A stretch of DNA of 8,708 bases from Nitrospirota bacterium (GTDB lineage: Bacteria; Nitrospirota; Nitrospiria; Nitrospirales; Nitrospiraceae): positions 1 to 8,708 of the forward strand of contig VBOM01000207.1 in the NCBI GenBank assembly GCA_005877535.1, in the 5' to 3' direction. Positions 1 to 6,403 of the stretch are shown in pieces (the first letter of the stretch is position 1; every line of letters starts with the position of its first letter). The notes beneath the pieces are model-generated. The model did no database searches. It had not been told where the DNA came from and saw nothing but the letters and a program-made list of their open reading frames with translations. The position numbers and the translations under genes were made by a program.

Positions 1-1243
1 CCACTAATCCTACCAGATAAATCAATGCCACCGTGCTTGCGGCCCGTCCAAAAGTGCCGAGTTCTGTGACCAGCCAGCCGGTGAGAAACGGCGAGGAGGA
101 TGCCAGCACACGCCCGGCATTGAAGCAGAAGCCGGCGCCGGTGGCACGGAGCCTGGTTGGGTAGAGTTCGGGGAGATAGACCGGAAATCCGCTGAAAATA
201 CCGTTGTTAAAAAATCCCAGCAGCGGCAACAACATCAAGACTCCGGCATAGGTCGTCGGCAACAGATACGCGATAGGCAGCATCACCAAACTGCCGAGGC
301 ACATAAGGGCGAACACCGCGCGCCGTCCAAATCGATCTGCGAGCGGTCCAAACCCCAAATAACCGAAGAGGGCTCCCCCATTGAGCGCCATGATGGCGTA
401 GCTCACAGAGGTCGACAGGACTGCGGCATCGGAGCCCTTGAGATCTGGTAATTCGCGGATGAGCGTGGGAGCCCAGTTTGTCGCTCCCCACAAACCAAAG
501 ACGGCGACGAACGCCAGCGCAGATCCTATGATGGTTGACCGTCGTAAGGGGGGTTGGAAGATGTCTGTCATATGTGTGGGGCTGATCGTCTTGTCTCGGT
601 CGTGGGCCTTGACCCAACGGTCTGGCTCCTTCACATGCCAGCGGACCAGCAACGACACAAAGGCCGGGAGCACGCCGATCACAAACATCACCCGCCAGCT
701 ATGGCCCTTTAAAAGTAAATTGAACGACGCAGCGAGGAAGAACCCGACCGCCCAGGCTGACTGGAGAACGCCTGCGGCTTTCGCTCGTTTCCCTTCCGGC
801 CAGGTTTCAGCGACGAGTGCCGCGCCGGCTGCCCATTCCCCTCCGATTCCCAAGGCAGTGAGGAAGCGATAGATAGCCAGATGCCACCAGTCGTGTGAGA
901 GTGCTGCGAGCCCGGTGAAGATTGCATAGATGAGGATTGTGATGATGAGGGTCTTCGTACGACCAAGATGGTCCGCGACCACGCCGAAGCAAATCCCGCC
1001 GATGGCCCAGCCGATGAGAAAGATGGAGAAGATGATCCCACCGTACCAGCCGATTTGCTCAGCAGAGATGCTCTCGCCTGGGGCCTGGAGTAAATCATGT
1101 AGTGCCGGGTGGAGGACGATTGCATAGATCGTCGCGTCCATCGCGTCGAATACCCAGCCAAGCCATGCGATAAACAGGACGAGCCATTGATAGCGCGTGA
1201 CCCCATCGCGCCACGAGCTTGTCGTTTTAGTTTGGTTCTGCAT
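1..1243 (-). CDS. MFS transporter, 12-TM sugar/organic-acid symporter type (3' end outside window)
   Basis: A major facilitator superfamily proton-coupled transporter of the inner membrane; 414 residues are visible and the frame is still open at the left edge. The start is the ATG at 1243 (MQNQTKTTSS), the first good start before TM1 at about residues 18-36; no Shine-Dalgarno is obvious. MFS motif A is seen after TM2 (G87 to K97, with D91, G94 and R95) and repeated after TM8 (GPLADRFGRR, 299-308), as expected for two six-helix halves. RFLTALGIGGEWAAG (126-140) and PELYPTRLRATGAG (358-371) are typical of the NanT/aromatic-acid/SHS-like branch. Acidic D34 and D37 in TM1 could take part in proton coupling. 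The known family length is about 420-460, so only a short tail is missing. The substrate cannot be told from sequence. It is divergent from the J-protein gene. Confidence 0.93.
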   Translation of the reverse strand, partial: MQNQTKTTSSWRDGVTRYQWLVLFIAWLGWVFDAMDATIYAIVLHPALHDLLQAPGESISAEQIGWYGGIIFSIFLIGWAIGGICFGVVADHLGRTKTLIITILIYAIFTGLAALSHDWWHLAIYRFLTALGIGGEWAAGAALVAETWPEGKRAKAAGVLQSAWAVGFFLAASFNLLLKGHSWRVMFVIGVLPAFVSLLVRWHVKEPDRWVKAHDRDKTISPTHMTDIFQPPLRRSTIIGSALAFVAVFGLWGATNWAPTLIRELPDLKGSDAAVLSTSVSYAIMALNGGALFGYLGFGPLADRFGRRAVFALMCLGSLVMLPIAYLLPTTYAGVLMLLPLLGFFNNGIFSGFPVYLPELYPTRLRATGAGFCFNAGRVLASSSPFLTGWLVTELGTFGRAASTVALIYLVGLV

Positions 1244-1272
1244 CAGTTGTGGGTTAGAGGCGAGAGGCCCTG

Positions 1273-1308
1273 GGCTAGGGGCAAGACTCCTTGCACTTGC
1301 CTCTAGCC
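1273..1308. repeat. Hairpin-forming inverted repeat in the divergent spacer
   Basis: A 13-nt arm (1273-1285, GGCTAGGGGCAAG) is followed by a 10-nt loop and the complementary arm (1296-1308, CTTGCCTCTAGCC). Twelve positions are Watson-Crick pairs and one is a G-T wobble. The flanks are rich in GAGGCGAG/GCCTCGCG-like words, so the hairpin may be part of a degenerate intergenic repeat. It lies 30 nt upstream of the MFS start, within that gene's likely promoter or leader. There is no U-tract, so a Rho-independent terminator is unlikely. Confidence 0.6.
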
Positions 1309-1377
1309 TCGCGCCACATTTCGTCGCGCCAGGCTACGGAGCCTTCACATGGGTGTCAAGGTGCAGTGCTGAAAGGT

Positions 1378-1390
1378 GCATGGTATAGTC
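1378..1390 (+). promoter_or_regulatory. Candidate extended -10 promoter for the J-protein gene
   Basis: GCATGGTATAGTC contains TGG-TATAGT, an extended -10 element, with the hexamer at 1384-1389. Transcription would start about 7 nt later, essentially at the ATG at 1397, and no Shine-Dalgarno precedes that ATG. Almost the same 13-mer precedes the protease gene at 4758-4770. No convincing -35 box is visible. This is inferred from pattern only. Confidence 0.4.
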
Positions 1391-1396
1391 GCCGCC

Positions 1397-2038
1397 ATGG
1401 CACGAGTCGACTTTTACCGGGTGCTGGGGGTCTCGCGCGACGCGTCCGATGACGCGATCAAGAAGGCCTACAGGAAGTTGGTCCTTCAGCACCATCCTGA
1501 CCGCAATCCCTATAGCACTCACGCCGAACCCAAGATCCGTGAGATCAATGCGGCCTATGAAGTCGTCGGTGATCCGGACAAGCGTCGGAGCTATGACCGA
1601 CTCATTTGGGGGGATGAAACGGCACGGGATGAAGCGGCCGATCCAGCCGTCATTCTCGACGAAATGAAGAAAAAGCTTTTCGATGAAGGGCGAAAGGAAG
1701 TGTTCGCGGTCTTGATGAAAGATGTGAAGCGGATCAAAACCGAACTCGGCGTGATTCGTGAGCGGGCCGTAGCGTATCAAGGGTATGACACATTTAAGGA
1801 AGAGATCATTCGGGAACGGGCATTGGAGGTCATGGAAGAGCTTGTCACTACTCAGATGGAGGGGCGCAAACAGCGGCTCGTCGAAGTGGCGACGGAAATG
1901 CTGCTATCCCAAGGCCTGGTCAAACGAGGCGATGAGGGAGGCGTCAGATCGCTACGTGGCGGGCTTGAGGAGGTGTTCCGCAACGGACGGATGACGGGCT
2001 TCGCAGCAGCGCTGGAGTTGTTCTACGAGCGGCGATAG
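1397..2038 (+). CDS. J-domain (DnaJ-like) co-chaperone with helical C-terminal tail
   Basis: A 213-residue J-domain protein expected to stimulate an Hsp70 (DnaK) ATPase in the cytoplasm. The J-domain spans about residues 4-70, with helix [13 protein letters not shown], the catalytic HPD at 33-35, and [19 protein letters not shown] (49-67) forming helices III-IV. There is no Gly/Phe-rich linker, no CxxCxGxG zinc domain and no substrate-binding C-domain, so it is a class III (specialised) J-protein rather than DnaJ or CbpA. Residues 83-213 are charged and predicted helical, with a coiled-coil-like part at 85-165, which I do not recognise. I chose the ATG at 1397 because [12 protein letters not shown] is the standard beginning of a J-domain. 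A GTG at 1376 would add seven residues (MHGIVAA) with no family support. It stands alone between divergent and convergent neighbours. Confidence 0.9.
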   Translation: MARVDFYRVLGVSRDASDDAIKKAYRKLVLQHHPDRNPYSTHAEPKIREINAAYEVVGDPDKRRSYDRLIWGDETARDEAADPAVILDEMKKKLFDEGRKEVFAVLMKDVKRIKTELGVIRERAVAYQGYDTFKEEIIRERALEVMEELVTTQMEGRKQRLVEVATEMLLSQGLVKRGDEGGVRSLRGGLEEVFRNGRMTGFAAALELFYERR

Positions 2039-2043
2039 TGCCG

Positions 2044-2132
2044 TTCAATGCTTAATGCTGAATGTTCAATGTTGAATTGAGGGGGAGCCGCCTGCCTCAT
2101 TCAACATTCATCATTTAACATTGAACATTGTC
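2044..2132. repeat. Two inverted blocks of degenerate 7-nt tandem units
   Basis: The left block holds five adjacent heptamers (2044-2078): TTCAATG, CTTAATG, CTGAATG, TTCAATG, TTGAATT. The right block (2098-2132) holds five on the opposite strand, reading on plus as CATTCAA, CATTCAT, CATTTAA, CATTGAA, CATTGTC. The consensus is NTNAATG. The blocks flank a 19-nt GC-rich centre and can pair into a long imperfect hairpin. The element fills almost the whole convergent spacer, and its right end overlaps the amidohydrolase stop codon (2131-2133). It may serve as a bidirectional terminator or be a mobile or slippage-grown repeat; neither is shown. Confidence 0.75.
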
Positions 2133-3345
2133 AGGCCTGCGATAGCGGGCCTGACACAAACTTGCCCGCCTGCATCACACCGATAATCCTGCTGCGGTCG
2201 CGTAGCAGATCAATGCGACGAAGGGGATTTCCCTCGAACAACAGGAGATCCGCCAGTTTCCCCTTCTCGATCGTTCCCACCTGGTCCTGAATCCCGATCA
2301 AGCGTGCAGCAGCGGAGGTTGAGGCGAGAATCGCCTCCATCGGGCTCATCCCGAATGCAACCATCCGCTCGAGTTCCTGGGCGTTATCTCCATGATAGTT
2401 AAATGGCGTGCCGGCGTCGGTGCCCATGGCGATCTGGACTCCGTCCCGCAGGGCTTTCTTGAAGCTCGCTTGATGGCGCTTCGTCATGGATTTGGCTTTG
2501 TCCAAGGCGCTTTCTGGAATGCCGCACCCGAGTCGGCAGGCGGCAGTGGTGGCCAGCGCAGAGAGTGTCGGTACCATGAAGACACCCTGCTGTTTCATCA
2601 TGGCCGCGGCTTCTTCGTCCAAGAGCGTGGCATGCTCGATCGAATGGACTCCGGCGCGGATGGCATTTTTCATCCCCGACGATCCATGGGCATGGGCGGC
2701 GACTTTCCTCCCGCCTCGTTGCGCTTCTTCCACGGCCGCCTGAAGCTCCTCCACGGTCATTTGTGCCTGCTCCGGCGAGGTGCCGGGCGTGAGGACGCCG
2801 CCTGACGCAATGACTTTAATGACCGCGGCCCCGGCGGCGATTTGGGCGCGCACGACGGTGCGAACTTGCTCCGCTCCTTCCACTTCCTGACCGATAAACC
2901 TGGCGTGGCCGCCGATCATGCAAATCGCCAGGCCGGCTGCGACAATACGAGGTCCTGGAACGAGTCCTGCGTCGATAGCCTGTTGCAATGTAAAGATGGA
3001 ATGGTCTCGCGACCCCACGTCGCGCACTGTGGTGAAGCCTGCCTCCAAGGTCTGCCGCGCAGCCCGGCTCGATTTGAGCAATGTGAGAGCGGGCGTCTCT
3101 TTGGCGATCGCGTCGACGACATCCGGTTCAGCACCGAGGCAGAGATGCACGTGACAGTCGATCAGGCCCGGTAGTAGCGTCAGTCCCCGGCCATCGATCT
3201 TGGTCGTTCCACGTGGGAGGGAGAGGTCTCGATCCGATCCCACGACGGCAATCATGCGGTCGCGAATGACGACCGTGGCCCGTTCGATCGTCCGACCGGT
3301 CCCGTCGATGGCGCGCACTGAGCGAATGGCAACGGGCTTCATCAT
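2131..3345 (-). CDS. Metal-dependent amidohydrolase, Xaa-Pro dipeptidase (prolidase)-like
   Basis: A 404-residue enzyme of the amidohydrolase superfamily, in the group of imidazolonepropionase-related and Sgx9260-type Xaa-Pro dipeptidases (COG1228-like). The binuclear metal site is complete: HxH at H65/H67 (DCHVHL), the lysine expected to be carboxylated at K177 (AAVIKVIASGG), H218 and/or H220 (AAHAHG), H238 (HSIEHAT) and the catalytic D310 (MGTDAGTP). The small beta-sandwich domain is formed by both ends (residues 1-60, and KGKLADLLLFEGNPL 361-375), as usual. There is no signal peptide, so a cytoplasmic enzyme is likely. Start ATG-ATG at 3345; no clear Shine-Dalgarno, so the second Met is equally possible. 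The gene follows the aminotransferase by 34 nt on the same strand, suggesting co-transcription and a role in dipeptide or acyl-amino-acid breakdown. The exact substrate is unknown. Confidence 0.9.
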   Translation of the reverse strand: MMKPVAIRSVRAIDGTGRTIERATVVIRDRMIAVVGSDRDLSLPRGTTKIDGRGLTLLPGLIDCHVHLCLGAEPDVVDAIAKETPALTLLKSSRAARQTLEAGFTTVRDVGSRDHSIFTLQQAIDAGLVPGPRIVAAGLAICMIGGHARFIGQEVEGAEQVRTVVRAQIAAGAAVIKVIASGGVLTPGTSPEQAQMTVEELQAAVEEAQRGGRKVAAHAHGSSGMKNAIRAGVHSIEHATLLDEEAAAMMKQQGVFMVPTLSALATTAACRLGCGIPESALDKAKSMTKRHQASFKKALRDGVQIAMGTDAGTPFNYHGDNAQELERMVAFGMSPMEAILASTSAAARLIGIQDQVGTIEKGKLADLLLFEGNPLRRIDLLRDRSRIIGVMQAGKFVSGPLSQA

Positions 3346-3379
3346 GGTGTATCGATGGGAAGGGTGATGATGCAGTCCA

Positions 3380-4462
3380 TCACATCGCCGACGTTGTGGT
3401 CGCGGCCTTGTCCTGAGGAAAGAGATCCGGCTGCAGGAGGTCGGCCAGCGTCAGGGCGAACATCCAGTACGCGACCATGAGGAGAAAGGCAATGCCCCCG
3501 TCAGCGAGCATCCAGAGCGATCGATGTCCCTTGCTGTCAGGATCACGTGCGGCTATAGACCCGTGAGGCAGCCTGGAGTGAAGCCCGAGTTCGGTTAATC
3601 CCGCGATCAAGGCCTCACTATTAAGCCGATGGCGAGTGAAGCGGGCGGGCAATCCCTCTTCTTCGACGAGTCGTAACGCTTCCCGCAGGGCATAGAGCAT
3701 GGAGATCGGAGCTGTGTGGTGGTAGGCCCTGGTACCTTCGGCCCAGTAGTCCGCGATCAAGGCCATATCCAAGTACCAACTCTGGCACGGAATGCGCCGG
3801 GCTCTGATGGCGGCCAACGCTCGGTCGCTGAGGGTGAAGGGAGACAACCCGGGCGGACAGCTCAAACATTTCTGCGTGCCGCTATAGCAGACATCGATGT
3901 CCCAACGATCGATCTCGACCGGTGCGCCCCCCAGCGAGGTTACGGCATCAACGAGGAAGAGCGTGTCATTGTCGCGGCAGAGGCGGGCGATCGGCTCAAG
4001 CGGTTGCCAGGCGCCGGTCGAGGTTTCGGCATGCACGATGGCCACGGCTTTGACCGGGCCGGATCTGCGTAACGCTTGGTCAATGGCGTCTGGATCAATG
4101 ACCTGTCCCCACGGGGCCTCCACGCGAATCGCTTTGCCACCACAGCGTTCGACGATGGTGGTCCATCTCGTGCCAAACACGCCATTGACCCCGACAATTA
4201 CTGCATCGCCCGGCTCAATGATATTCACGATCGAAGCCTCCATACCGGCTGAGCCAGTGCCGGAGACTGCGATGGTGAAGCGGTTTTTGGTCTCAAAGAC
4301 AAAGCGCAACAGAACTTGGATATCGTTCATGAGCGCAAGAAAGGCTGGGTCTAAATGGCCGAGCAGGGGAGTTGAGATGGCACGCAGGACTCGCGGATGC
4401 ACCATGCTCGGCCCTGGACCAAGGAGCAGCCGACGTGGAGGGGTAAAGTTCTGAACTGGCAT
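3380..4462 (-). CDS. Class V PLP aminotransferase (alanine/serine-glyoxylate type) with replaced C-terminus
   Basis: A 360-residue member of the alanine-glyoxylate/serine-glyoxylate/serine-pyruvate aminotransferase family. The large PLP domain is intact: LLLGPGPSMVHPRVL (12-26), SGTGSAGMEA (67-76) for phosphate binding, HAETSTG (144-150), the ring-binding Asp D172 in LVDAVTSLGG, the Schiff-base lysine K198 in SGTQKCLSCPPG, and YHHTAPISMLYALREAL (247-263). After about residue 295 the family pattern stops. The usual small domain, with its IExGxGLG and WRIGxMG motifs (the latter carrying the substrate-carboxylate Arg), is missing. Instead there is a 65-residue tail with a hydrophobic stretch at about 316-343 that looks like one membrane helix. 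Known members have about 380-390 residues. The start at 4462 has a good Shine-Dalgarno, GGGAG at 4467-4471, four nt upstream. Catalysis may be lost or altered, and the protein may be membrane-tethered. First gene of a likely operon with the amidohydrolase. Confidence 0.88.
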   Translation of the reverse strand: MPVQNFTPPRRLLLGPGPSMVHPRVLRAISTPLLGHLDPAFLALMNDIQVLLRFVFETKNRFTIAVSGTGSAGMEASIVNIIEPGDAVIVGVNGVFGTRWTTIVERCGGKAIRVEAPWGQVIDPDAIDQALRRSGPVKAVAIVHAETSTGAWQPLEPIARLCRDNDTLFLVDAVTSLGGAPVEIDRWDIDVCYSGTQKCLSCPPGLSPFTLSDRALAAIRARRIPCQSWYLDMALIADYWAEGTRAYHHTAPISMLYALREALRLVEEEGLPARFTRHRLNSEALIAGLTELGLHSRLPHGSIAARDPDSKGHRSLWMLADGGIAFLLMVAYWMFALTLADLLQPDLFPQDKAATTTSAM

Positions 4463-4482
4463 ATTACTCCCGATCCAACAGG

Positions 4483-4511
4483 ATTTTAAAAAAAGTCCGC
4501 GAGCCTGTCTT
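4483..4511 (-). promoter_or_regulatory. Candidate sigma70-like promoter for the aminotransferase operon
   Basis: Read on the minus strand, AAGACA (4511-4506) and TAAAAT (4488-4483) are separated by exactly 17 nt, matching TTGACA at 4 of 6 and TATAAT at 5 of 6 positions. The T-rich spacer next to the -10 is common in such promoters. Transcription would start near 4476, giving a leader of about 13 nt that contains the GGGAG ribosome-binding site. Confidence 0.45.
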
Positions 4512-4517
4512 GTTCAC

Positions 4518-4585
4518 TCGGTCTGCTCGGCCTATCTTGTGTGGTTGGCTGCATGAAACCAACCAGATGGACCAGACAGACCGGG
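4518..4585. repeat. Imperfect palindrome in the aminotransferase/protease spacer
   Basis: The inner arms TGGTTGG (4542-4548) and CCAACCA (4559-4565) pair perfectly around a 10-nt loop. The outer arms CGGTCTG (4519-4525) and CAGACCG (4577-4583) also pair perfectly. The sequence between them is partly complementary, about 15 of 21 positions on alignment with a small bulge. The region has a low-complexity CAGACC/GGTCTG texture. It could be a degenerate intergenic repeat or a structured leader; no function is shown. Confidence 0.5.
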
Positions 4586-4757
4586 CTTGTCTCAGACGTG
4601 CGGACCAGCGATCTGTTGTTTTGCCGAGCCTAGGTTTTCCCCAGCCTGCTAAGAATGCTTCCCAGTATAGCCGAGTTCAGTCTCCCTCGGCCACGGGTAT
4701 TCTGAACGGTCTCCTTCGTCGCCTAGCCACTCCGAGGGGTTTCGAGTGGGAAAAACA
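4586..4757. other. Spacer upstream of the protease gene, no feature recognised
   Basis: The frame of the downstream protease gene is open back to 4510, but the residues it would encode (for example Gln/Arg/Ser-rich stretches with no family pattern) do not look like protein. The stretch also continues directly from a palindromic repeat. I see no other gene, RNA or clear regulatory site here. Confidence 0.5.
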
Positions 4758-4770
4758 GCATGTTATAGTC
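4758..4770 (+). promoter_or_regulatory. Candidate extended -10 promoter for the CPBP protease gene
   Basis: GCATGTTATAGTC contains TGT-TATAGT, an extended -10 element with its hexamer at 4764-4769. It differs by one base from the 13-mer upstream of the J-protein gene (1378-1390). Transcription would start close to the ATG codons at 4774 and 4780. With no Shine-Dalgarno visible, a leaderless or nearly leaderless mRNA is inferred. The -35 region is not convincing. Confidence 0.4.
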
Positions 4771-4773
4771 TCA

Positions 4774-6279
4774 ATGATTATGGAACCTGCCTCTCTTTCT
4801 CTCAATGAACCGCAGCAGTCCAAGCCCTGGTGGCGAGCCACAGACGTGCCGCCTTCGATCGGGGTATATCCCGGGCGGTTCTCGCCTATGGTCACGCTGT
4901 TGTCCGCGCTCTTCCTCACGGTAGCTCTTGGGTCGGTTGTAGGCCTTTCGGTATCGACATCCAAGCTTGATCGGATCGAGTCGCCCGAGCAAGCGCTCAG
5001 TCTGATGGTCAGTCGAACCATGGATGTGCAGGAAGGACTTAAACGTGCTCCCTACTGGGAACAGCAGCTTTTCGCCTGGACCTCAAGCGGCAACGAGGCT
5101 GAATGGGCGCATGAGATTGAATGGTATCAAGAACTGGCGGAGATCTCTGAAGATCCGTTGGTGCCCCTTCAGCTGGCGGTTCTCCAAGCCGAGGCCGGCC
5201 ATGTCTCGCAGGCGCTCCTCTCTGCGAATGAGTGGGCTAGGGCAGAAGATCCGCTTCCTCAGTTTGCCGATCTGGTGATGGCCGCCTATGGCGAAGGACC
5301 CGTTCATGACGCGGAGAAGTATGTCTTGTGGCAAGCAGAGGTGGCAGAGGCGTTGCCCGCCGGCTGGTTTTACGATCGCCTGGCTGAACGCCTCGCAGGC
5401 CGTGCCAACGATGCTGCCCTTTTGGCCAGGATTCAGGAACAGGCCGCTGTGCGTGTCGACCGCCTGTTTGTCCGGTCGCATCGCTTGACGTTTGTTGAAC
5501 TCGGCGCGATGGCCATCGGCACCGTGGTGTGCGTGCTGCTCTGGTTCCGACGGAATGAACCTTCCAGTTTCGTTCGGCTGCATGAACCGGGCGTGCCGCC
5601 GCCGTGGCCGGGCGGCATCGGCGCGGCGGTATTGCTGCGCGGGGGCGCGATCGGTGCGATGCTCACGGCGCTGTTTTTGCTCTATGCGCCACCCGACAAT
5701 GTCCCGCTTCGGGCGCTGGCCATTCCGCTGACGAATGTGCCGCTACTCCTCCTGGCCTACCGCCATCTCTTCCGGCCGTCCGGCATGACGTTCGATGATG
5801 GATTCGGGCTGGAAATTGGATGGGCCCGTGCCGGTCGTCTGGTGATTGTGGTACTGGCGGTAGTGGCAGCCGGTTTGTGGGGTGGGTGGGTGATGGATCG
5901 GCTGGCGGAGCCTTTCCATCTGACGAGTCGTTGGGCCGAATGGTTCGACGCAGATCTCGTTTGGGCCACACCCTCTCTGACGGCCATGAGTTTAGTCGAA
6001 TACGTGATCTTTGCACCGCTGTTCGAAGAACTTGCGTTTCGTGGATTGCTGTTCGCGATTCTCCGCCGCAAGTTCAGTTTTCTGCCGGCTGCGTTAATCA
6101 GCGCCGGTATCTTCGGCATCGCCCATGGCTATGGATTGGTGGGATTACTGAGTGTGTGTTGGAGCGGAGTGCTCTGGGCTTGGAGCTACGAAAAGACCGG
6201 AAGCCTTCTGCCAGGCATTCTCGCCCATGCGATCAACAATTTGCTGGTGTGCTTAGCAGTAATGGCCCTCCTCCGTTAG
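4774..6279 (+). CDS. CPBP-family intramembrane metalloprotease (CAAX-protease/Abi type) with large N-terminal insert
   Basis: A 501-residue membrane protein whose last ~110 residues carry the CPBP (CAAX prenyl protease 2/bacteriocin-processing, Rce1-like) signature: motif 1 E418-E419-L-A-F-R423, motif 2 F447-G-I-A-H451, and motif 3 H485-A-I-N-N489. These give the Glu/His glutamate-protease site inside the membrane. Layout: an N-terminal TM at about 38-60, then a 175-residue soluble, Ala/Glu/Leu/Trp-rich helical region (65-237) that may be TPR-like, then about seven TMs (238-258, 282-304, 311-332, 354-374, 405-428, 436-470, 480-500). Typical CPBP proteins have 200-300 residues and no such insert. 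The start at 4774 (or the ATG at 4780) follows a promoter-like motif. The in-frame extension back to 4510 is judged non-coding. Natural substrate unknown; candidates are membrane protein maturation or bacteriocin-type immunity. Confidence 0.87.
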   Translation: MIMEPASLSLNEPQQSKPWWRATDVPPSIGVYPGRFSPMVTLLSALFLTVALGSVVGLSVSTSKLDRIESPEQALSLMVSRTMDVQEGLKRAPYWEQQLFAWTSSGNEAEWAHEIEWYQELAEISEDPLVPLQLAVLQAEAGHVSQALLSANEWARAEDPLPQFADLVMAAYGEGPVHDAEKYVLWQAEVAEALPAGWFYDRLAERLAGRANDAALLARIQEQAAVRVDRLFVRSHRLTFVELGAMAIGTVVCVLLWFRRNEPSSFVRLHEPGVPPPWPGGIGAAVLLRGGAIGAMLTALFLLYAPPDNVPLRALAIPLTNVPLLLLAYRHLFRPSGMTFDDGFGLEIGWARAGRLVIVVLAVVAAGLWGGWVMDRLAEPFHLTSRWAEWFDADLVWATPSLTAMSLVEYVIFAPLFEELAFRGLLFAILRRKFSFLPAALISAGIFGIAHGYGLVGLLSVCWSGVLWAWSYEKTGSLLPGILAHAINNLLVCLAVMALLR

Positions 6280-6403
6280 CAGGATGGTGAAAATGCCTTC
6301 CAGCGTCGTTCTCGGCTCGACGGAATCCTCAACGTACCGCTAGGGTACGTCTCCGGTTCCTTCTCGCCTCGGGCCTTGCTGGAAGCCATTTTGACCATCC
6401 TGC
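6279..6403. repeat. 125-nt symmetric palindromic intergenic repeat (MITE/REP-like)
   Basis: The outer arms are 26 nt, at 6279-6304 (starting GCAGGATGGT) and 6378-6403 (ending ACCATCCTGC), and match at 24 of 26 positions. The inner 34-nt arms match at about 19 of 34, and the centre is a perfect 7-bp stem, ACGTACC/GGTACGT (6332-6338/6344-6350), with a 5-nt loop. The element is exactly symmetric around 6341. It begins on the last base of the protease TAG stop, so as RNA it could fold into a long hairpin ending that message. From memory it resembles repeats scattered between genes in Nitrospira, which I could not verify. No coding capacity is seen. Confidence 0.85.

Noticed and set aside
438..1206. 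Open frames of 60-165 residues on both strands across the MFS gene
   Set aside because: They have low-complexity Ser/Arg/Pro-rich translations and lie in other frames of a gene with clear MFS motifs; they are composition shadows.
1376..1396. GTG start at 1376 for the J-protein gene
   Set aside because: It would add MHGIVAA ahead of the conserved J-domain start, overlaps the promoter-like motif, and has no ribosome-binding site of its own.
2044..2132. CRISPR array reading of the short repeats
   Set aside because: The units are 7 nt, contiguous and inverted between blocks, with no spacers and no cas genes nearby.
3380..3600. Frameshift as the cause of the missing aminotransferase C-terminus
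   Set aside because: Translation of the other minus-strand frames gives early stops and no WRIG or IExGxGLG-like motif, so the tail looks like a real replacement.
4481..4498. A/T-rich hairpin (GGATTTT...AAAGTCC) as a terminator
   Set aside because: It lies upstream of two divergent genes where no transcript should end, and it overlaps the -10 region of the aminotransferase promoter candidate.
4510..4773. In-frame N-terminal extension of the CPBP protease (88 more residues)
   Set aside because: The encoded residues have no membrane or family pattern, part of the stretch is an imperfect palindrome, and a promoter-like motif sits just before the ATG at 4774.
5083..5583. 166-residue antisense open frame inside the protease gene, and a 156-residue plus frame at 5820-6290
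   Set aside because: Both overlap a well-supported CDS, lack recognisable domains and are explained by GC-rich codon positions.
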